From the NCBI RefSeq assembly GCF_029892515.1, contig NZ_JARXVF010000013.1, positions 35,652 through 99,651 of the forward strand: a DNA stretch of 64,000 bases, read 5' to 3'. This DNA comes from Pseudaminobacter soli (ex Li et al. 2025) (GTDB lineage: Bacteria > Pseudomonadota > Alphaproteobacteria > Rhizobiales > Rhizobiaceae). Below the pieces are notes generated by a model. The model saw only the letters and a list, made by a program, of their open reading frames with translations, was not told the DNA's origin and searched no databases. Positions 8,989 to 17,902 of the stretch are shown piece after piece. The translations under genes and the position numbers were made by a program. Positions within the stretch are counted from its first letter, which is position 1; the number at the start of each line of letters is the position of its first letter.

Positions 8989-10209
8989 ATGGCGTCTTCC
9001 ACCACCTCCCGTCCTGCATTTTCGCGCTGGCTCTCCGCGAGTAACGATATCACCCAGCAGTTTCTGTCGATTGGTGCCCAGCCTGACTTCATCAGCCTGG
9101 CTGGAGGACTCCCCGCAGCTGAATTCTACCCCAATGCGGCGATTTCCGAGGCTATGGAAAGAGCCCTCAGCCGCTGGGGCTCTAAGGCGCTGGAATACGG
9201 CCCGGTCGAAGGCTTTCTGCCGCTGCGCCAGCACATCGCCGAGAGAATGAGCCGGCAGGCGGTCCGTTCCTTCACGACCGACAATGTGCTGCTCACCGTC
9301 GGCGCCATGCAAGGACTGGACCTGTTAGGCAAGGTTCTCATCGATCCGCATGAGCGCGTCGTCGCGCAGTTCCCCACCTATGTCGGCGCGCTCGATGCCT
9401 GGCGCCCCCGGAGCCCGTCCTACCAGGCGCTCGATTGGGACGTCGACGGAGCTACTACCGCGGACGCGCTGCGCGGTGCCAAGTTCATCTACACCGTACC
9501 GAATTATTCCAACCCGACCGGTGCGCTTGTTTCGATCGCGGCGCGGCAGGCGCTGCTGGAAAAGGCGATGGAGGCCGGCATATGGCTGGTGGAGGACGAT
9601 CCTTATCTGGCGCTGCAGCTCGACGGGACAGCGGTACCAAGCATGCTCGAACTGCATGGCCGAATGGAGAAGACCGGAAGTTACCAGGGCCCGGTGATCT
9701 ATCTTGGAACACTGTCGAAAAGCTTGGTTCCCGGTCTACGTGTCGGCTGGGCAATTGCCTCGCCCGACATGATCCAGGCGCTGGTACTTGCCAAGCAGTC
9801 GGCGGACCTGAGCGGTTCAATGTTGACGCAGGCGCTTGCGCTCGAACTCTTGGAGGCTGGCCTAGAAGAGGCGCATGTGCCGGAAATCGTGCGTCACTAC
9901 AGATCCCGGCGAGATGCACTTTGCGCCGCCGCCGCGACCGAGCTTGGTGAGTGGTTCGAATGGGAGATGCCGCCAGGTGGCATGTTCGTCTGGATGCGCA
10001 GCCGGCATCCTGCAATCGACACCGACGCACTTTACGGTTTCGCGTTGAGCGAGAAGGTCGCATTCGTTCCCGGAAGCGCCTTCGATCCCGCTGGGAAGCT
10101 GCGTTCGGCCATGCGGGTGAACTTCACGAGGAATGCGCCCGCGGTGCTGGAAGAAGGCATCGCGCGGCTTGCCGTGGCAACGAGGCGCTATCTGGGTAGC
10201 AATTGCTGA
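8989..10209 (+). CDS. PLP-dependent aminotransferase, class I/II (LysN/2-aminoadipate type)
   Basis: From ATG 8989 (GGAG at 8975-8978; a TTG at 8980 is too close to it) the protein has 406 residues. It shows the fold-type I signature: SLAGGLP near residue 37, NYSNPTG, the EDDPY aspartate that contacts the PLP ring nitrogen, and Lys244 in TLSKSLVPGLRVGW for the Schiff base. PGGMFVWM and the C-terminal MRVNFTRN arginine bind the carboxylate. This group includes 2-aminoadipate and aromatic or branched-chain transaminases. Within the island it may deaminate an amino acid released by the hydantoinase or M20 enzymes; the substrate is unknown. Confidence 0.88.
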   Translation: MASSTTSRPAFSRWLSASNDITQQFLSIGAQPDFISLAGGLPAAEFYPNAAISEAMERALSRWGSKALEYGPVEGFLPLRQHIAERMSRQAVRSFTTDNVLLTVGAMQGLDLLGKVLIDPHERVVAQFPTYVGALDAWRPRSPSYQALDWDVDGATTADALRGAKFIYTVPNYSNPTGALVSIAARQALLEKAMEAGIWLVEDDPYLALQLDGTAVPSMLELHGRMEKTGSYQGPVIYLGTLSKSLVPGLRVGWAIASPDMIQALVLAKQSADLSGSMLTQALALELLEAGLEEAHVPEIVRHYRSRRDALCAAAATELGEWFEWEMPPGGMFVWMRSRHPAIDTDALYGFALSEKVAFVPGSAFDPAGKLRSAMRVNFTRNAPAVLEEGIARLAVATRRYLGSNC

Positions 10210-10229
10210 AAGCCCGGTTTTGCTTCCGT

Positions 10230-10940
10230 TCAATGCGCAGGCGGATCCTTGCAATAGACGGCCCGGTACCACAGCGTGGACAGCATCAATGCGAGATCTT
10301 CGGCATGCGAAGGATCTTCCTCGTTGAATAGGGACTCCTGATTGACGATGATCGAATAAAGGTAGTGGAAGACCATGCTTTCCAGCGCATGCGCTACTGC
10401 AAGCGGCGAGCCCGGCATGTGTTCCTTGTAGTTGCCACGACGCTCGATCGAGCGGGCCAGATTCTCGATCCACTTCTGGTGCCTTGGTCGCCAAACTTCC
10501 CGGAATTCCGGCAACTGGCTTTGCAACTGAACGTGGCATCGCATGAGGCCGGGATTGGCGCGGTAGGCGTCGATGAACGAGCGATTGGTGTTCAGGATCG
10601 CCTCGAATTCAGTGGTGCCGCGGCCGACCTGCCTCGCCTGCTCGTACAGGAACTCGTCGAATTCCAGCACAACTTCGGTCGCGATCTCGTTCTTTTCGCG
10701 GTAGTAGACATAGAAGGTGCCCAGCGCGACTTCGGCATAGGTGCAGATGTCGGAGACTTTGATGTCCTGGTAGCCGATTTCCTCCAAAGCCCGCGCGGCT
10801 GCTATCTTCAGGCGATACTTGGTCCTGTCGCCTTTGGAAGCAAAAGACAGGGTTTCAAGGCCGCTCGCCAGATGGTCGGCGTATTTGACGCCGCGAACTG
10901 CCTGTACCGCAGAATCCTGTTCTTGCTTGGCCTGCACCAT
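10230..10940 (-). CDS. TetR/AcrR-family transcriptional regulator, likely controller of the island
   Basis: The 236-residue protein has an extended N-terminus, then a TetR helix-turn-helix at about residues 40-90 (AAARALEEIGYQDIKVSDIC, then EVALGTFYVYYREKNEI). The ligand-binding domain follows. ATG 10940 has a strong GAGGAGG upstream. It is transcribed divergently from the thiolase-like gene, and a palindrome at 11024-11045 lies between them. The same palindrome precedes the aminotransferase/SDR and hydantoinase B units. I infer that this protein represses the whole 4-23 kb island and responds to a CoA ester or pathway intermediate. Confidence 0.87.
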   Translation of the reverse strand: MVQAKQEQDSAVQAVRGVKYADHLASGLETLSFASKGDRTKYRLKIAAARALEEIGYQDIKVSDICTYAEVALGTFYVYYREKNEIATEVVLEFDEFLYEQARQVGRGTTEFEAILNTNRSFIDAYRANPGLMRCHVQLQSQLPEFREVWRPRHQKWIENLARSIERRGNYKEHMPGSPLAVAHALESMVFHYLYSIIVNQESLFNEEDPSHAEDLALMLSTLWYRAVYCKDPPAH

Positions 10941-11023
10941 GGGAAACCTCCTCGGGGCGATATTGCGCCCGGATCGCTGATATCAACCTGCTTGCCGATC
11001 GGTGCAAGCAGGGAGGCAATAAA

Positions 11024-11045
11024 ATGATATTGACTTCATATTCAT
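11024..11045. promoter_or_regulatory. Putative TetR operator, site 2
   Basis: A 22-base imperfect palindrome with ends ATGA and TCAT and core TGATATTGACTTCATATTC. It lies between the divergent tetR and thiolase-like genes, 84 bases upstream of the tetR start. The first 20 or so bases are identical to the site at 14729 and to the reverse complement of the site at 8906. This suggests autoregulation plus control of the 11.2 kb operon. Confidence 0.62.
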
Positions 11046-11220
11046 ATTGTAATGATCTCTGATTCCGAAGCCTGATGCAAGCGATGATGCTGCCGTTCCC
11101 CCGTTTGAGGGGAGGTTTGCCTTGCGTCCGTGTTCAGGCGCCTATCTGGCAGGGAGGTTGGTAGCGCGACGCTCCGATCAGTCTCGTCAGATCGCAACTA
11201 ACGGGTGACTGGACGCCTTC

Positions 11221-12381
11221 ATGACGCACGCCCTGACAACGTCACCCGTCTATATCGCCGGTGTCGCAGAGACGCCACTCGGCAAGGTCACCGACCAGAA
11301 CGAGTTCTCGATGGTTGCCCTCGCGGCGAGGGAGGCGCTGGCGGAAGCGGGGCTTGGCTTTCGCGATGTCGACGCGCTCTTCACCAACTACATGGGCGAA
11401 GAGGGATCGGTGCAGCTCGGCGAATATCTTGGCCTGCGTCCACGATATGCAGAGTCGTCTGACATGGGCGGCGCTTCATTCGAGTTCTTTGTTCATCATG
11501 CGATGACCGCCATCGCCACCGGACGCTGCGAAGTCGCTCTGATCGGCTACGCCTCGCGCCAGCGAAGCCGCCGCAATCGCAAGAAGGCCGCGTCGGCGCT
11601 CGATGGCTCGCTGGCGGCGCAGTTCGAGACGCCATTTGGCATCCATTTTCCCATCGGCCACTACGCGCTCAGTGCCGCCCGTTACATGCACCAGTACGGG
11701 GTAACGCTCGAGCATCTGGCTGAAGTCGCCGTGGCGGCGAGGCAATGGGCCGCGCTCAATCCGAAGGCCTGGGTGCGCGATCCGCTCTCCATCGACGACG
11801 TCATGTCTTCGCCAATGCTGTGCGATCCGCTGCGTAAGCTTGACTGCTGTCTCGTCACGGACGGTGGCGGCGCAATCGTCGTTACCACGAAGAGCAGGGC
11901 CCGCGACGCGGCCAAGCGACCCATTCGGGTGCTGGGGGTCGGCGAAAGCCATGTTCAATGGCACGTTTCGCAATGTCCGGACCTCACCGTGACACCCGGC
12001 ATTTTCTCGGGTCGCGACGCGTTCGCAATGGCCGGCATAAAGCCGTCGGACGTCGACGTGTTCGAGCCCTACGACAACTTCACCCATGCGGTGCTGCTCT
12101 ACCTGGAAGATCTGGGCTTCTGCGGGAAGGGCGAGGCAGGGGCATTCGTTTCGGAAGGGAATCTCAGGCCGGGCGGTAGCCTGCCTTCCATGACGTCCGG
12201 TGGCGGCCTTTCCTACTGCCACCCGGGCGCGCTTGGTATCTTGTTGCTCGTCGAAGCGGTGCGCCAGTTGCGCGGTGAGGCGGGTGACCGGCAGGTACCG
12301 GACGCCGAGATCGCGGTGGCGCATGGCACCGGCGGCCTTGCTTTCTCGACAGCTTCGACAGTGGTGCTCGCCCGTGACTGA
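11221..12381 (+). CDS. Thiolase-fold protein lacking the nucleophilic Cys, Ltp2-like
   Basis: The 386-residue protein has a thiolase/SCP2 fold pattern but DMGGAS at residues 81-86, where true thiolases carry the acylated Cys. Near the C-terminus it has SGGGLSYCHPGALGIL and AHGTGGLAFS. Cys-less thiolase homologues next to a DUF35 protein include Ltp2, the retro-aldolase that cuts steroid side chains when bound to a DUF35 domain. Here the next gene encodes such a DUF35 protein with an 8-base overlap. A C-C cleaving aldolase on a beta-hydroxyacyl-CoA made by the MaoC proteins is therefore a reasonable inference. The start is ATG 11221 with a weak ribosome site. Confidence 0.8.
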   Translation: MTHALTTSPVYIAGVAETPLGKVTDQNEFSMVALAAREALAEAGLGFRDVDALFTNYMGEEGSVQLGEYLGLRPRYAESSDMGGASFEFFVHHAMTAIATGRCEVALIGYASRQRSRRNRKKAASALDGSLAAQFETPFGIHFPIGHYALSAARYMHQYGVTLEHLAEVAVAARQWAALNPKAWVRDPLSIDDVMSSPMLCDPLRKLDCCLVTDGGGAIVVTTKSRARDAAKRPIRVLGVGESHVQWHVSQCPDLTVTPGIFSGRDAFAMAGIKPSDVDVFEPYDNFTHAVLLYLEDLGFCGKGEAGAFVSEGNLRPGGSLPSMTSGGGLSYCHPGALGILLLVEAVRQLRGEAGDRQVPDAEIAVAHGTGGLAFSTASTVVLARD

Positions 12382-12778
12382 CAAGAAGTCCTTCTCCGAC
12401 CTCGGTGCCGCCGATCCCACCACGGAGCCGTTCTGGCAAGCCTGCCTCGAGGGGCGGCTGATAGTCCAGCGCTGCGAGAGTTGTGGGGTCCATCAGTTCT
12501 ATCCGCGGCCGTTCTGCCTCTCCTGCGAGAGCGGGGCGCTGGAATGGGTCGACGCCAGCGGCACTGGCACCATCTATTCCCTGACTACGGTTCGGATTCC
12601 GGTCTCCGAGGAATTGGTGCCACCTTATCTTCTCGCACTGGTCGATCTCGACGAGGGGCCGAGGCTGCTGACCAACATAGAAGCGGCCCAAGCTTGTATC
12701 GGCGACCGCGTCGCAGTCGCGTGGCGCGCCAGGGATGGCCTGCCGCCGCTGCCCGTTTTTAAACCTGCGGGGCGGTAA
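12374..12778 (+). CDS. DUF35 (zinc-ribbon/OB-fold) protein, partner of the thiolase-like gene
   Basis: GTG 12374 lies inside the end of the thiolase-like gene and gives 134 residues. A rubredoxin-like zinc ribbon is visible as C34-x-x-C37 and C48-x-x-C51 (QRCESCG, FCLSC). The OB-fold follows with GTGTIYSLTTVRI and PPYLLALVDLDEGPRLLTNI. DUF35 proteins bind acyl-CoA and form complexes with thiolase-like proteins. The overlap and order support a stable complex with the upstream product. Confidence 0.85.
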   Translation: MTDKKSFSDLGAADPTTEPFWQACLEGRLIVQRCESCGVHQFYPRPFCLSCESGALEWVDASGTGTIYSLTTVRIPVSEELVPPYLLALVDLDEGPRLLTNIEAAQACIGDRVAVAWRARDGLPPLPVFKPAGR

Positions 12779-12781
12779 AAG

Positions 12782-13975
12782 ATGTCCATGGGGACAAAAT
12801 CAACGGCCGATTGTGTCAGGATCATCGGTGACCTGATTGGGTTCCCGACCGTTTCCAGCAGTTCCAATCGAGACCTGCTCGCTTACGTCCAGGCCTATCT
12901 GGCACGGTATGACGTTGCCAGCGACATTCTCTGGAATGAGGAGGGGACGAAGGGTAATCTTTGGGCAACGATCGGCCCTGCAGGCCTTCCGGGCGTCATC
13001 CTGTCTGGCCACAGCGATGTCGTTCCCGTGGAAGGCCAAGCCTGGACGGGTGATCCATTCCTAGTGCGCGAAATGGACGGGCTCCTTTATGGCCGCGGGG
13101 CCTGCGACATGAAGGGTTTTATCGGCGTCGTGCTCGCCGCAGTACCGAGCCTTGCAAAACGCCCCCTCAAGGCGCCGATCCACATTGCGATTTCCTATGA
13201 CGAGGAGTTGGGCTGCACGGGTGTCAGAAGTCTCGTAGAGCGCGTCAAGGCTATGAAGATCAGGCCGGCGTTGTGCATCGTCGGCGAACCGACCAGCATG
13301 CAGGTCATCATCGGCCACAAGGGTGGCGGCATGTTCCGCGTCATCGTAACCGGCAAGAGTGCCCATTCGAGCCTGGCTCCCTCGGCCGTCAACGCCATTG
13401 AATATGCTGCTGAACTGATCGGCTATATCAACAATCTGGCGCAAGCCCATGCGCATTTCGGGCCGCACGACCTGGGCTATGACGTTGCCCACTCGACGCT
13501 TTCGGTGACCACCATTTCCGGTGGCACTGCGCTCAACATCATTCCGAACCATTGCGAGTTCGGATTCGATATCCGCTCGCTGCCGGAAGTCGATGCGCGG
13601 GCGCTGATCGACCGGATACGTGCGCATGCCGAGTCGGTTATCCTGCCCCGCATGAAAGCGGTCGCACCCGAAGCTTCCATCGTGATCGAAGACGTGGTGC
13701 AGCTCATCGGCCTCGCGACAGAGGCCGAGCACCCGGCCGTGACCTTTGTGAAGCAGCTTGCCGGTCGCAACGACCACGCCAAAGTCGCCTACGGTACGGA
13801 AGCGGGCTTGTTCAGCATCGTCGCTGGAGTAGTCTCGGTCGTCTGTGGCCCCGGCTCGATAGAGCAGGCGCATAAGCCCGACGAATATATCGCGCTGTCC
13901 GAGGTCGAGCGCTGTCGGCTGTTCATCGACAGACTTGCCTCGCAATTGGAACTGGGCGGGCTACCGTGGCGATAA
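12782..13975 (+). CDS. M20-family metallohydrolase, ArgE/acetylornithine deacetylase-like
   Basis: The 397-residue protein has the M20 metal motifs: SGHSDVVP with His77 and Asp79, GRGACDMKG with the bridging Asp109, and SYDEELGC with Glu141/Glu142. A dimerisation domain occupies about residues 180-290, and the C-terminal GPGSIEQAHKPDEY carries the last His ligand. ArgE-type members remove N-acyl groups from amino acids; others act as N-carbamoyl-amino-acid hydrolases. With hydantoinase-type genes in the same regulon, hydrolysis of an N-acyl or N-carbamoyl product is plausible. It starts three bases after the DUF35 stop, so it is in the same operon. Confidence 0.87.
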   Translation: MSMGTKSTADCVRIIGDLIGFPTVSSSSNRDLLAYVQAYLARYDVASDILWNEEGTKGNLWATIGPAGLPGVILSGHSDVVPVEGQAWTGDPFLVREMDGLLYGRGACDMKGFIGVVLAAVPSLAKRPLKAPIHIAISYDEELGCTGVRSLVERVKAMKIRPALCIVGEPTSMQVIIGHKGGGMFRVIVTGKSAHSSLAPSAVNAIEYAAELIGYINNLAQAHAHFGPHDLGYDVAHSTLSVTTISGGTALNIIPNHCEFGFDIRSLPEVDARALIDRIRAHAESVILPRMKAVAPEASIVIEDVVQLIGLATEAEHPAVTFVKQLAGRNDHAKVAYGTEAGLFSIVAGVVSVVCGPGSIEQAHKPDEYIALSEVERCRLFIDRLASQLELGGLPWR

Positions 13976-14008
13976 ATGCCTGCGGTCTCGCAGTTGAGGA
14001 GGGGTTAG

Positions 14009-14674
14009 ATGCCGACGGCAATCCATGCCACCAACCACGAACGCCTGGGCCCTGATATCCTCGCCGCGTGGGCGCGTATTCCTGTTACGATCGTCTCGGA
14101 CATCACGAGCGGTCGCGTTATCGCCGATCCGAGGATCAGGCCGTTGCGACCGCTTGCATCCGCAAATAGCATGGTCGGCCAGGCGGTGACGGTCTGGTGT
14201 GACCGTTCCGACTTCGGATCGATGTTGCATGCCATCGATCTTGCCGGTGAAGGCGAGATCTTGACCGTTGATGCGGGCGGCAATCTGCAAACGGCCTGCT
14301 GCGGCGAAATCCTCTGCGGCGTCGCGCGGCGCAGGAAGGTCGCCGGGCTCGTCGTCAACGGCGCCGTCCGCGACATCGACATGCTCGCCAGCTGGGACGA
14401 TTTTCCGGTGTTTGCATTGGGAAACACGGCAAAGGGACCACTCTCCAAGGAATGCGGTTCGGTCAATGGTGAAATCGTCTTCGGCGGGGTTGCCGCGCGA
14501 CCGGGCGACATCGTGCTCGGCGACAATGACGGCCTCGCGATCATACCTATCTGCGATTCTGGGAGACTTCTTGCGCTCGCGCAGGAGCGGGCACGCATGG
14601 AAGAGCAGTGGACGACCCAACTCGCCGACGGTGGGTCGCTCGTCGACGTGTTTAGCGTTCCAGCCGCCATCTGA
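14009..14674 (+). CDS. RraA-like protein (HMG/CHA aldolase or demethylmenaquinone methyltransferase-like family)
   Basis: The 221-residue protein shows RraA-family signatures: VSDITSGR, the central GLVVNGAVRDID loop around residue 115-127 with the Arg-Asp pair, and PGDIVLGDNDGLAIIP. Many such proteins are divalent-metal aldolases or decarboxylases acting on oxo-acids (4-hydroxy-4-methyl-2-oxoglutarate type) rather than RNase E inhibitors. Its place after the M20 hydrolase, with a gap of 33 bases, suggests cleavage of an oxo-acid intermediate. The exact reaction is unknown. Confidence 0.8.
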   Translation: MPTAIHATNHERLGPDILAAWARIPVTIVSDITSGRVIADPRIRPLRPLASANSMVGQAVTVWCDRSDFGSMLHAIDLAGEGEILTVDAGGNLQTACCGEILCGVARRRKVAGLVVNGAVRDIDMLASWDDFPVFALGNTAKGPLSKECGSVNGEIVFGGVAARPGDIVLGDNDGLAIIPICDSGRLLALAQERARMEEQWTTQLADGGSLVDVFSVPAAI

Positions 14675-14728
14675 TCGGCAGCCTTGACAACATCGCTGGG
14701 CCAACAAATCGACCAGCGTCGCGAAAAA

Positions 14729-14750
14729 CTGATATTGACTTCATATTCAT
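14729..14750. promoter_or_regulatory. Putative TetR operator, site 3
   Basis: The third copy of the palindrome (core TGATATTGACTTCATATTC) lies 55 bases after the RraA-like gene and about 90 bases before hydantoinase B. Apart from the first base it is identical to the 22-base site at 11024-11045. It marks a separate promoter for the hydantoinase/transport operon, controlled together with the other two units. Confidence 0.62.
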
Positions 14751-14836
14751 TTTAAAGTCTTCTTTGATGTACCGCTACTGTGACTGGAATGGTCGGGCGG
14801 TCAGGAATGTATTCTCGATTCGGGAGGGGATGGAGG

Positions 14837-16639
14837 ATGGCGCGGTCGGGCAAAGCCAAGAAGGTTGCCACATTCGATCCCACACTGCTTGCGGTGTTAT
14901 CCAGCCGTTTCGAATCCATCATCCGCGAGATGACGAACACGGTGATGAAGGCAAGCCGTTCGAGCGTCATCAAGAACGCGCGGGACATGTCTTGCGGCAT
15001 CCTGACGTATGACCATCGCCTGATCTCGGTGGAAGAGGCGCTGCCGATCCATGTGAATGCGCTCGAACTCACCACCAAGCCGATCACGGAATTGTTCGAC
15101 GACGTGAAGGAAGGCGACGCCTTCCTCAACAACAGTCCTTTCTATGGCGTCACCCATCATGCCGACCTCACGCTTTGCGTGCCGGTCTTCTTCGATGGAA
15201 CGCCGCTGTTCTGGACGCTTTCGCGCTCGCACCATGCCGACATCGGCGCTCCGGAACCTTCAACGTATCTGCCCTTTGCCGCGACCATCTACCAGGAGGG
15301 CGTGCATTTTCCCTGCGTGCGCGTTCAGGAGAACTTCAGGGACAAGGACGATCTGATCCGTATCGGGCTGCAGAAGATCCGGGTCAGCAACATCTGGTAT
15401 GGCGACTATCGCGCACAGGTCGGTGCCTGCCGGACCGGCGAGCGGCGGCTCAAGGAACTGGTCGCACAATATGGCATCGATACGGTGCGTGACTTCATCG
15501 AAGCGTGGATGGAGTATGGCAAACGTCGGGCGATCGCCTCGATCCAGCAACTGCCGGCCGGCACCTATGTCTATGAGGTTCGGCACGACCCGGTGACGGG
15601 CGTTGCCAACGAGGGCATTCCCATCAAGGCCAAGGTGACGGTCGACCCGGAGAAGGGCCTGATCACCGTCGACGTCCGCGACAACCCGGACTGCGTTCCG
15701 GGCGGCCTCAACCTTACCGAAGCCTGCGCCGTCGCCTCCTGCCGCATCGGGGTCTACTATAACCTCGACGCGGGCGTGCCGCACAACGAAGGCAGTTCGA
15801 GTCGTATCGTGCCGCTTCTGCGCGACGGCTGCGTTGTTGGCAGGCCGAGCCATCCCACCGGCACCTCCTGCGCGACCAGCAATGTCAACGAGCGCCTCGC
15901 CAACGCGGTTCAGTGTGCATTCTCACATATGGGAGAGCCCTATGGGATGGCCGAAGGCGGCGGCAACTTTTCGGCGGCCCTTGGGGTCGTCTCGGGCATC
16001 GACAAGCGGCGCAAGGAGCATGTCGAATACATCACCCAGTTGATGCTGGCGCTTTCGGGCGGCCCGGCCAACCACGGTCATGACGGCTGGCTTACCTACG
16101 AATGTTCGGTCGGCAACGGCATCATGGTCACGGATTCGGTCGAGGTGGACGAAGCCACCTATCCCATCCTTATCGAGGAGCGGCGCGTCAGCGAAAACAG
16201 CATGGGCTTCGGCCGCTGGAATGGCGCGCCGGCTGTGCAGGGCTCCTACCGGTCGCTGACCGGCGACATGATGCTCTATGTCTGCGGCGACGGCGGCGTC
16301 TTCCCGGCCAAGGGTGTGCTCGGCGGCATGGCCGGCGCGCATTGCGGAACATGGCGACGCGACGTCGACGGACAGGTCGAGCGGGTGGCGGATTTCTACA
16401 GCGGTACCTTCGCCGATGGCGAGGCGGTTCATTATCGCTCCTGCGCCGGCGGCGGCTATGGCGATCCGCGGCTGCGCGACCCCGAACGGGTTGTCGAGGA
16501 CGTCAATCGGAAATGGTTGAGCGTCGCTGTCGCTGCCGACGTTTTTGGCGTGGCGCTGACGCAGTGTGCGAACGGCATCGACTACGAGATCGACGAGGCC
16601 GCGACGGCCAAGCTGCGCGGCCGCGACGTGGCAGCCTGA
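14837..16639 (+). CDS. Hydantoinase B/oxoprolinase family subunit
   Basis: ATG 14837 with GGGAGGGG at 14822-14829 gives 600 residues; a GTG at 14780 in frame has no good ribosome site. Family features include FDPTLLAVLSSRFESIIREM at the N-terminus, NSPFYGVTHHADLTLCVPVF with the metal-ligand-like His pair, FWTLSRSHHADIGAP, and the C-terminal RSCAGGGYGDPRLRDPERV. HyuB proteins pair with HyuA to hydrolyse cyclic amides or ureas (hydantoins, 5-oxoproline, N-methylhydantoin, caprolactam) at the cost of ATP, or act as acetophenone-carboxylase-like subunits. The HyuA partner is the last gene of the same operon. Confidence 0.88.
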   Translation: MARSGKAKKVATFDPTLLAVLSSRFESIIREMTNTVMKASRSSVIKNARDMSCGILTYDHRLISVEEALPIHVNALELTTKPITELFDDVKEGDAFLNNSPFYGVTHHADLTLCVPVFFDGTPLFWTLSRSHHADIGAPEPSTYLPFAATIYQEGVHFPCVRVQENFRDKDDLIRIGLQKIRVSNIWYGDYRAQVGACRTGERRLKELVAQYGIDTVRDFIEAWMEYGKRRAIASIQQLPAGTYVYEVRHDPVTGVANEGIPIKAKVTVDPEKGLITVDVRDNPDCVPGGLNLTEACAVASCRIGVYYNLDAGVPHNEGSSSRIVPLLRDGCVVGRPSHPTGTSCATSNVNERLANAVQCAFSHMGEPYGMAEGGGNFSAALGVVSGIDKRRKEHVEYITQLMLALSGGPANHGHDGWLTYECSVGNGIMVTDSVEVDEATYPILIEERRVSENSMGFGRWNGAPAVQGSYRSLTGDMMLYVCGDGGVFPAKGVLGGMAGAHCGTWRRDVDGQVERVADFYSGTFADGEAVHYRSCAGGGYGDPRLRDPERVVEDVNRKWLSVAVAADVFGVALTQCANGIDYEIDEAATAKLRGRDVAA

Positions 16640-16701
16640 TCGTAAAAAGAATGGTGGCGGCCCCGTGCCGACCGCCGCAAGAAACCACAGAGGGAAATCA
16701 A

Positions 16702-17877
16702 ATGAAGCACCATCTTCTGAGAACTGGCTTGGCGGGGCTCATGCTCGCTGCCGGCCTCTCCTCTGCGTGGGCAGAGGATCCGATCATCATCGGCGCCGCG
16801 ATCGCCCAGAGCGGTGCGATCGCGCCTTACGACGAGGGTCCGGCCAAGGCGATGGAGATCGCAGTGGACGAGATCAATGCCAAGGGCGGCGTCCTCGGAC
16901 GCCCACTCAAGATCATCTATTCGGACACCAAGTCCGATATTGCCTATGGCGCCACCGCCGCCCAGGATGTCATCGACAAGGGCGCCCAGATGGTGGTTGT
17001 CACCTGCGACTACGACTATGGCAGCGCCGCCGCGTCAGTGGCTGATGCCGCAGGCCTGATCACATTCTCGACTTGCGCCGGCGATCCCAAATTCGGTCCG
17101 TCGGGCATCGGCCCGAACGCTTTCACCATGGCTACCGGCGCGCCTGGCCAAGCCGTGGCGCTCGCCGAATGGGCGTATAACGTCAAGGGCTGGCGGTCCG
17201 CCTATGTGCTCCTCGACACCAGCATCGCCTTCGATGCCAGCTTCTCCGACTTCTTCGAGCGCAGGTGGAAGGAACTTGCCGGCGCCGACGGCCTGATCGG
17301 CAAGGATACGTTCGGGGGTGAGGATCCGCAGATCGCCAGCCAGATCACGCGCGTCAAAGGCCTGCCAAAGGAGCCTGACTTTGTCGTGCTGTGCTCGTTC
17401 CCGCCCGGCGGCCCAAGCGCCATGCGCCAGTTGCGCGCGGCTGGCGTCAACCAGCCGCTGCTGCTCTCCGAGTCATGGGATGGTGACTTCTGGCTGGAGG
17501 CGATACCCAATCTCACCGATGCCTATCTGGTGACCTACGGTTCGGTGTTCGGCAACGACCCCAGGCCGGAAGTGGCGGATTTCATGAAGAAGTTCACCGC
17601 CAAATTCGGTGCGCCCCCGGTCACTTCGCACGCCCTGACAGGCTATAGCGTGATCCAGGGTTGGACGAAGGCAGTCGAGAAGGCGGGAACAATCGACGCA
17701 GACAAGGTGCGGGAGGTGCTGGAAACCTTCGCCGACGAACCCTTGCTGGCCGGTCCGACGACCTTCACCAAGGATACGCACATCAACATGCAGCGCGACC
17801 TCATCCTTCTGGAAGTGAAGGATGGCAAGGCGGGCAATGTCGTGGACGTCATCAAGGCCCATCAGATGCCTAAGTAA
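16702..17877 (+). CDS. Branched-chain amino-acid-type ABC transporter, periplasmic binding protein
   Basis: ATG 16702, with AGAGGG upstream, starts a 391-residue protein. It has a clear Sec signal peptide (residues 1-24, Arg then a LAGLMLAAGL core, AWA cleavage), so it is periplasmic. The mature part begins with PIIIGAAIAQSGAIAPYDEG, typical of the LivJ/Peripla_BP_6 family, followed by ALGR-type LKIIYSDTKSD and the two-lobe pattern. The complete importer follows directly. The ligand is probably the amide or amino-acid-like substrate of the hydantoinase. Confidence 0.9.
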   Translation: MKHHLLRTGLAGLMLAAGLSSAWAEDPIIIGAAIAQSGAIAPYDEGPAKAMEIAVDEINAKGGVLGRPLKIIYSDTKSDIAYGATAAQDVIDKGAQMVVVTCDYDYGSAAASVADAAGLITFSTCAGDPKFGPSGIGPNAFTMATGAPGQAVALAEWAYNVKGWRSAYVLLDTSIAFDASFSDFFERRWKELAGADGLIGKDTFGGEDPQIASQITRVKGLPKEPDFVVLCSFPPGGPSAMRQLRAAGVNQPLLLSESWDGDFWLEAIPNLTDAYLVTYGSVFGNDPRPEVADFMKKFTAKFGAPPVTSHALTGYSVIQGWTKAVEKAGTIDADKVREVLETFADEPLLAGPTTFTKDTHINMQRDLILLEVKDGKAGNVVDVIKAHQMPK

Positions 17878-17902
17878 GACCACGACCAGGCTCGAGCAAA
17901 GC

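Noticed and set aside
13061..13945. Minus-strand frame of 294 codons opposite the M20 hydrolase
   Set aside because: The M20 motifs on the plus strand are clear; the antisense frame has no motif or ribosome site.
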